Source: Nitrospirota bacterium (GTDB lineage Bacteria > Nitrospirota > 9FT-COMBO-42-15 > HDB-SIOI813). From it: 6,743 nucleotides of DNA. The translations under genes were made by a program, and so were the position numbers. The notes beneath the pieces are model-generated. The model had not been told where the DNA came from, did not search any database, and was given only the letters and a program-made list of their open reading frames with translations. This document shows positions 5,533 through 6,743 of the stretch, in pieces (positions within the stretch are counted from its first letter, which is position 1; each line of letters opens with the position of its first letter). The stretch spans positions 1 to 6,743 of the forward strand of contig JACROQ010000188.1 in assembly GCA_016214375.1 (NCBI GenBank). The letters are read 5' to 3'.

Positions 5533-6381
5533 TTATTCCCTCATGGTTAGGGCCTTTGAGATGATCTTTACCTTATCAAACGTTGTTACGACAGGCCGTT
5601 TAGTAAACACGTCATATCCGTTCTTTTCTATCTTTTCCAGGATCTTCATGCCGCCGGACCACACGGCCTTAAGCTCAAGTGATAACTTTTTGCCGACCCT
5701 GTTGCAAAGCGGCAACCCCTCTTTAAAAAGTCCCCGTGTGAATTCTATCTCGCTTGCCAATAGATCTTTGAAGGCACTGTTTACAAGGTGGGATTTCAGT
5801 TCGGAGATAGTATAGCCAAATCGCTCCATATCCTCTAACGGGATATAAATCCGGTCCTTTTCAAGATCTATTGCAATGTCCTGCCAGAAGTTTGTAAGCT
5901 GCAGGGCTGTGCAGATAAAGTCTGAAAGCCTGTGGAGTTCCGGGTCCTTATATTCAAAGAGGTGGAGGACGATCCTCCCGACAGGGTTTGCAGAATAGCG
6001 GCAGTAGGTGAGAAGGTCTGAGGTTTTTCGATGTCTCTTATTCACCAGGTCCATTTTGAAGGCGGTGATAAGGTCCTTTAACAGGGCAATAGGGATGTCA
6101 AATCGCCTGATAGTTTCTTTGAGGGCAACAAATACAGGTTCTGCGGGCTGTCCGCTGATACAATCTTCCAGTTTATTTTCCCACGCTTTCAGAAGGGGTA
6201 ACCGCTCTTCTTCCCGGTATAACTTTTCATCTGCAAAATCGTCTGCCTTGCGGGCAAAGGCGTAGATGGCATGGACATACCGCCTCTTCTCCTTCGGGAT
6301 TATCCATGATCCTACCGGGAAGTTTTCATAATGCCCTGTTGCGATCTTTGTACAGTAATGAAAGGCTGCATTTAGTGGCAT
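5533..6381 (-). CDS. hpnC: HpnC, hydroxysqualene synthase
   Basis: HpnC converts presqualene diphosphate to hydroxysqualene, which HpnE reduces. The 282-residue protein shows the HpnC-typical start HYENFPVGSWIIPKEKRR (17-34), then the Asp motif DDFAD (47-51), FKMDL (108-112), and the second motif NFWQDIAID (164-172) leading to DRIYIPLEDMERFGY. It is a paralogue of its neighbour HpnD, and the two share spacing of both Asp motifs almost residue for residue. It heads the operon. The next upstream in-frame codon but one is TAA, which limits the start to ATG 6381 or later. No ribosome-binding purine tract precedes it. A candidate promoter places transcription start only about 6 nt upstream, suggesting a near-leaderless message. 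Confidence 0.92.
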   Translation of the reverse strand: MPLNAAFHYCTKIATGHYENFPVGSWIIPKEKRRYVHAIYAFARKADDFADEKLYREEERLPLLKAWENKLEDCISGQPAEPVFVALKETIRRFDIPIALLKDLITAFKMDLVNKRHRKTSDLLTYCRYSANPVGRIVLHLFEYKDPELHRLSDFICTALQLTNFWQDIAIDLEKDRIYIPLEDMERFGYTISELKSHLVNSAFKDLLASEIEFTRGLFKEGLPLCNRVGKKLSLELKAVWSGGMKILEKIEKNGYDVFTKRPVVTTFDKVKIISKALTMRE

Positions 6382-6393
6382 AGTTTACAAAGG

Positions 6394-6422
6394 AATATAA
6401 CATGGAGAGAGGGGCATTGCAA
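6394..6422 (-). promoter_or_regulatory. Candidate sigma-70-type promoter for hpnCDE
   Basis: Read on the minus strand, TTGCAA (6422-6417) and TATATT (6399-6394) resemble -35 and -10 boxes at the optimal 17-nt spacing. Transcription would begin near 6387, about 6 nt before the hpnC ATG. The -35 box abuts the outer arm of the 6426-6521 palindrome. This is pattern-based only. Confidence 0.4.
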
Positions 6423-6425
6423 TAT

Positions 6426-6521
6426 TACGGGGCTGAGCCATGACCCGTAGGGTCATTGGTTTCGTGCCCCTGGTTCTCCCGTAGCGTAGCGGAGGGATGG
6501 GGCACATGGCTCAGCCCCGTA
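6426..6521. repeat. 96-bp cloverleaf-like palindromic element upstream of hpnC
   Basis: The outer arms of 17 bp (6426-6442 and 6505-6521) are perfect inverted copies. Inside are two further hairpins. ATGACCC/GGGTCAT (6440-6456) closes on a GTA triloop and overlaps the outer arm by 3 nt. GTGCCCC/GGGGCAC (6464-6470 with 6499-6505) encloses a TCCC/GGGA stem (6477-6480, 6494-6497) with GCGTAGC in its loop. The whole can fold as a branched three-way structure or cruciform. It has no tRNA hallmarks. Confidence 0.75.
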
Positions 6522-6548
6522 TTCTCCCTGAGCGAAGCGAAGGGAGAA
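6522..6548 (+). repeat. Palindromic repeat copy R7 (TTCTCCCT/AGGGAGAA type)
   Basis: An 8-bp perfect stem, TTCTCCCT/AGGGAGAA, surrounds the unchanged core GAGCGAAGCGA. It begins directly at the end of the 96-bp element, with no gap. Confidence 0.85.
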
Positions 6549-6554
6549 CAAGGT

Positions 6555-6583
6555 GTTCATGTTTGATGAACTCGTAAAAAGTC
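6555..6583. repeat. Short hairpin followed by a TCGTAAAAAGTC motif
   Basis: GTTCAT (6555-6560) and ATGAAC (6566-6571) form a 6-bp stem with a 5-nt loop, running into TCGTAAAAAGTC (6572-6583). I recall this motif as recurring in intergenic repeats of anaerobic sulfur- or syntrophy-related bacteria. That is memory only and was not checked. Confidence 0.35.
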
Positions 6584-6603
6584 GCCAGAAGCACTATTTA
6601 TCA

Positions 6604-6623
6604 TTCCTTCACTTCGTTCAGGA
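6604..6623 (-). repeat. Degenerate palindromic repeat copy R8 with a changed inner pair
   Basis: On the minus strand it reads CCT-GA-AC-GAA-GT-GA-AGG. The inner stem AC/GT replaces GC/GC at both matching positions, so pairing around the GAA triloop is kept. Confidence 0.65.
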
Positions 6624-6628
6624 CGGCG

Positions 6629-6651
6629 TCTGAGCGAAGCGAAGAATCTGA
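6629..6651 (+). repeat. Palindromic repeat copy R9, left arm truncated
   Basis: It has the core GAGCGAAGCGA with the right half AGAATCTGA intact, but only TCT remains of the left stem. The usual TGTCAT is replaced by GACGGCG, so only 3 bp of outer stem can form. Confidence 0.7.
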
Positions 6652-6666
6652 TAAAACAATGAGTGA

Positions 6667-6743
6667 TCAGACCCTTCGCGGAGTTTACCCTGAGCAAGAT
6701 TCTTCGGTCGCTTCGCTCCCTCAGAATGACAAGCGAAGGGCTC
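6667..6743 (-). repeat. Rearranged cluster of palindromic repeat copies at the window edge
   Basis: TCAGACCCTTCGC (6667-6679) matches the start of R6. It then breaks into GGAGTTTACCCTGAGC and joins a full ATTCT/AGAAT copy (about 6697-6731). On the minus strand that copy reads GA-GG-GA-GC-GAA-GC-GA-CC-GA between its outer arms, again nested and fully paired. AGCGAAGGGCTC at 6732-6743 looks like the start of another copy cut by the window end. Confidence 0.7.

Noticed and set aside
6426..6521. tRNA or structured RNA gene suggested by the cloverleaf shape
   Set aside because: There is no TTCRA T-loop, no anticodon-arm pattern and no CCA end. The perfect 17-bp outer arm is longer than any acceptor stem.
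6522..6743. CRISPR array, because of repeated GAGCGAAGCGA units
   Set aside because: Copies vary in sequence, orientation and spacing and there are no uniform spacers or cas genes.

Overview
This window looks like a chromosomal piece from a hopanoid- or squalene-making bacterium of moderate GC content. The hpnCDE gene order and the abundance of small palindromic repeats in every intergenic gap would suit an anaerobic lineage such as Nitrospirota/Thermodesulfovibrionia or a deltaproteobacterial relative. That placement is an impression from gene content and was not tested by any search.

Layout. Positions 1-190 hold what may be the broken tail of an upstream gene. It overlaps the start of a divergent, C-terminally short MoeA-family protein (183-1184, + strand). 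A palindrome-rich gap of about 100 bp follows, then a 543-residue protein made of two ThyX (flavin-dependent thymidylate synthase) domains in tandem (1283-2914, + strand). On the minus strand and convergent with it lies an hpnC-hpnD-hpnE cluster (6381 down to 3108). hpnC and hpnD are 3 nt apart, while hpnE is set off by a 241-bp gap full of hairpin repeats. The right end (6382-6743) has no gene. It holds a plausible hpnC promoter, a 96-bp cloverleaf-like palindrome and several hairpin repeats.

How the genes work together. HpnD condenses two farnesyl diphosphates to presqualene diphosphate, HpnC converts that to hydroxysqualene, and HpnE reduces it to squalene, the precursor of hopanoids. The MoeA-like and ThyX-like proteins have no evident link to this pathway. 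Both carry substitutions at family active-site positions, so their names give the family and do not prove activity.

The most striking structure is a family of about ten short palindromic repeats. Most share a core of tandem GA/GA flanks around GC-GAA-GC or a paired variant of it. Across copies the outer stem changes in a compensated way (ATTCT/AGAAT, ATCCT/AGGAT, ACCCT/AGGGT, TTCTCCCT/AGGGAGAA) and so does the inner stem. This argues that a folded DNA or RNA hairpin is what is maintained.
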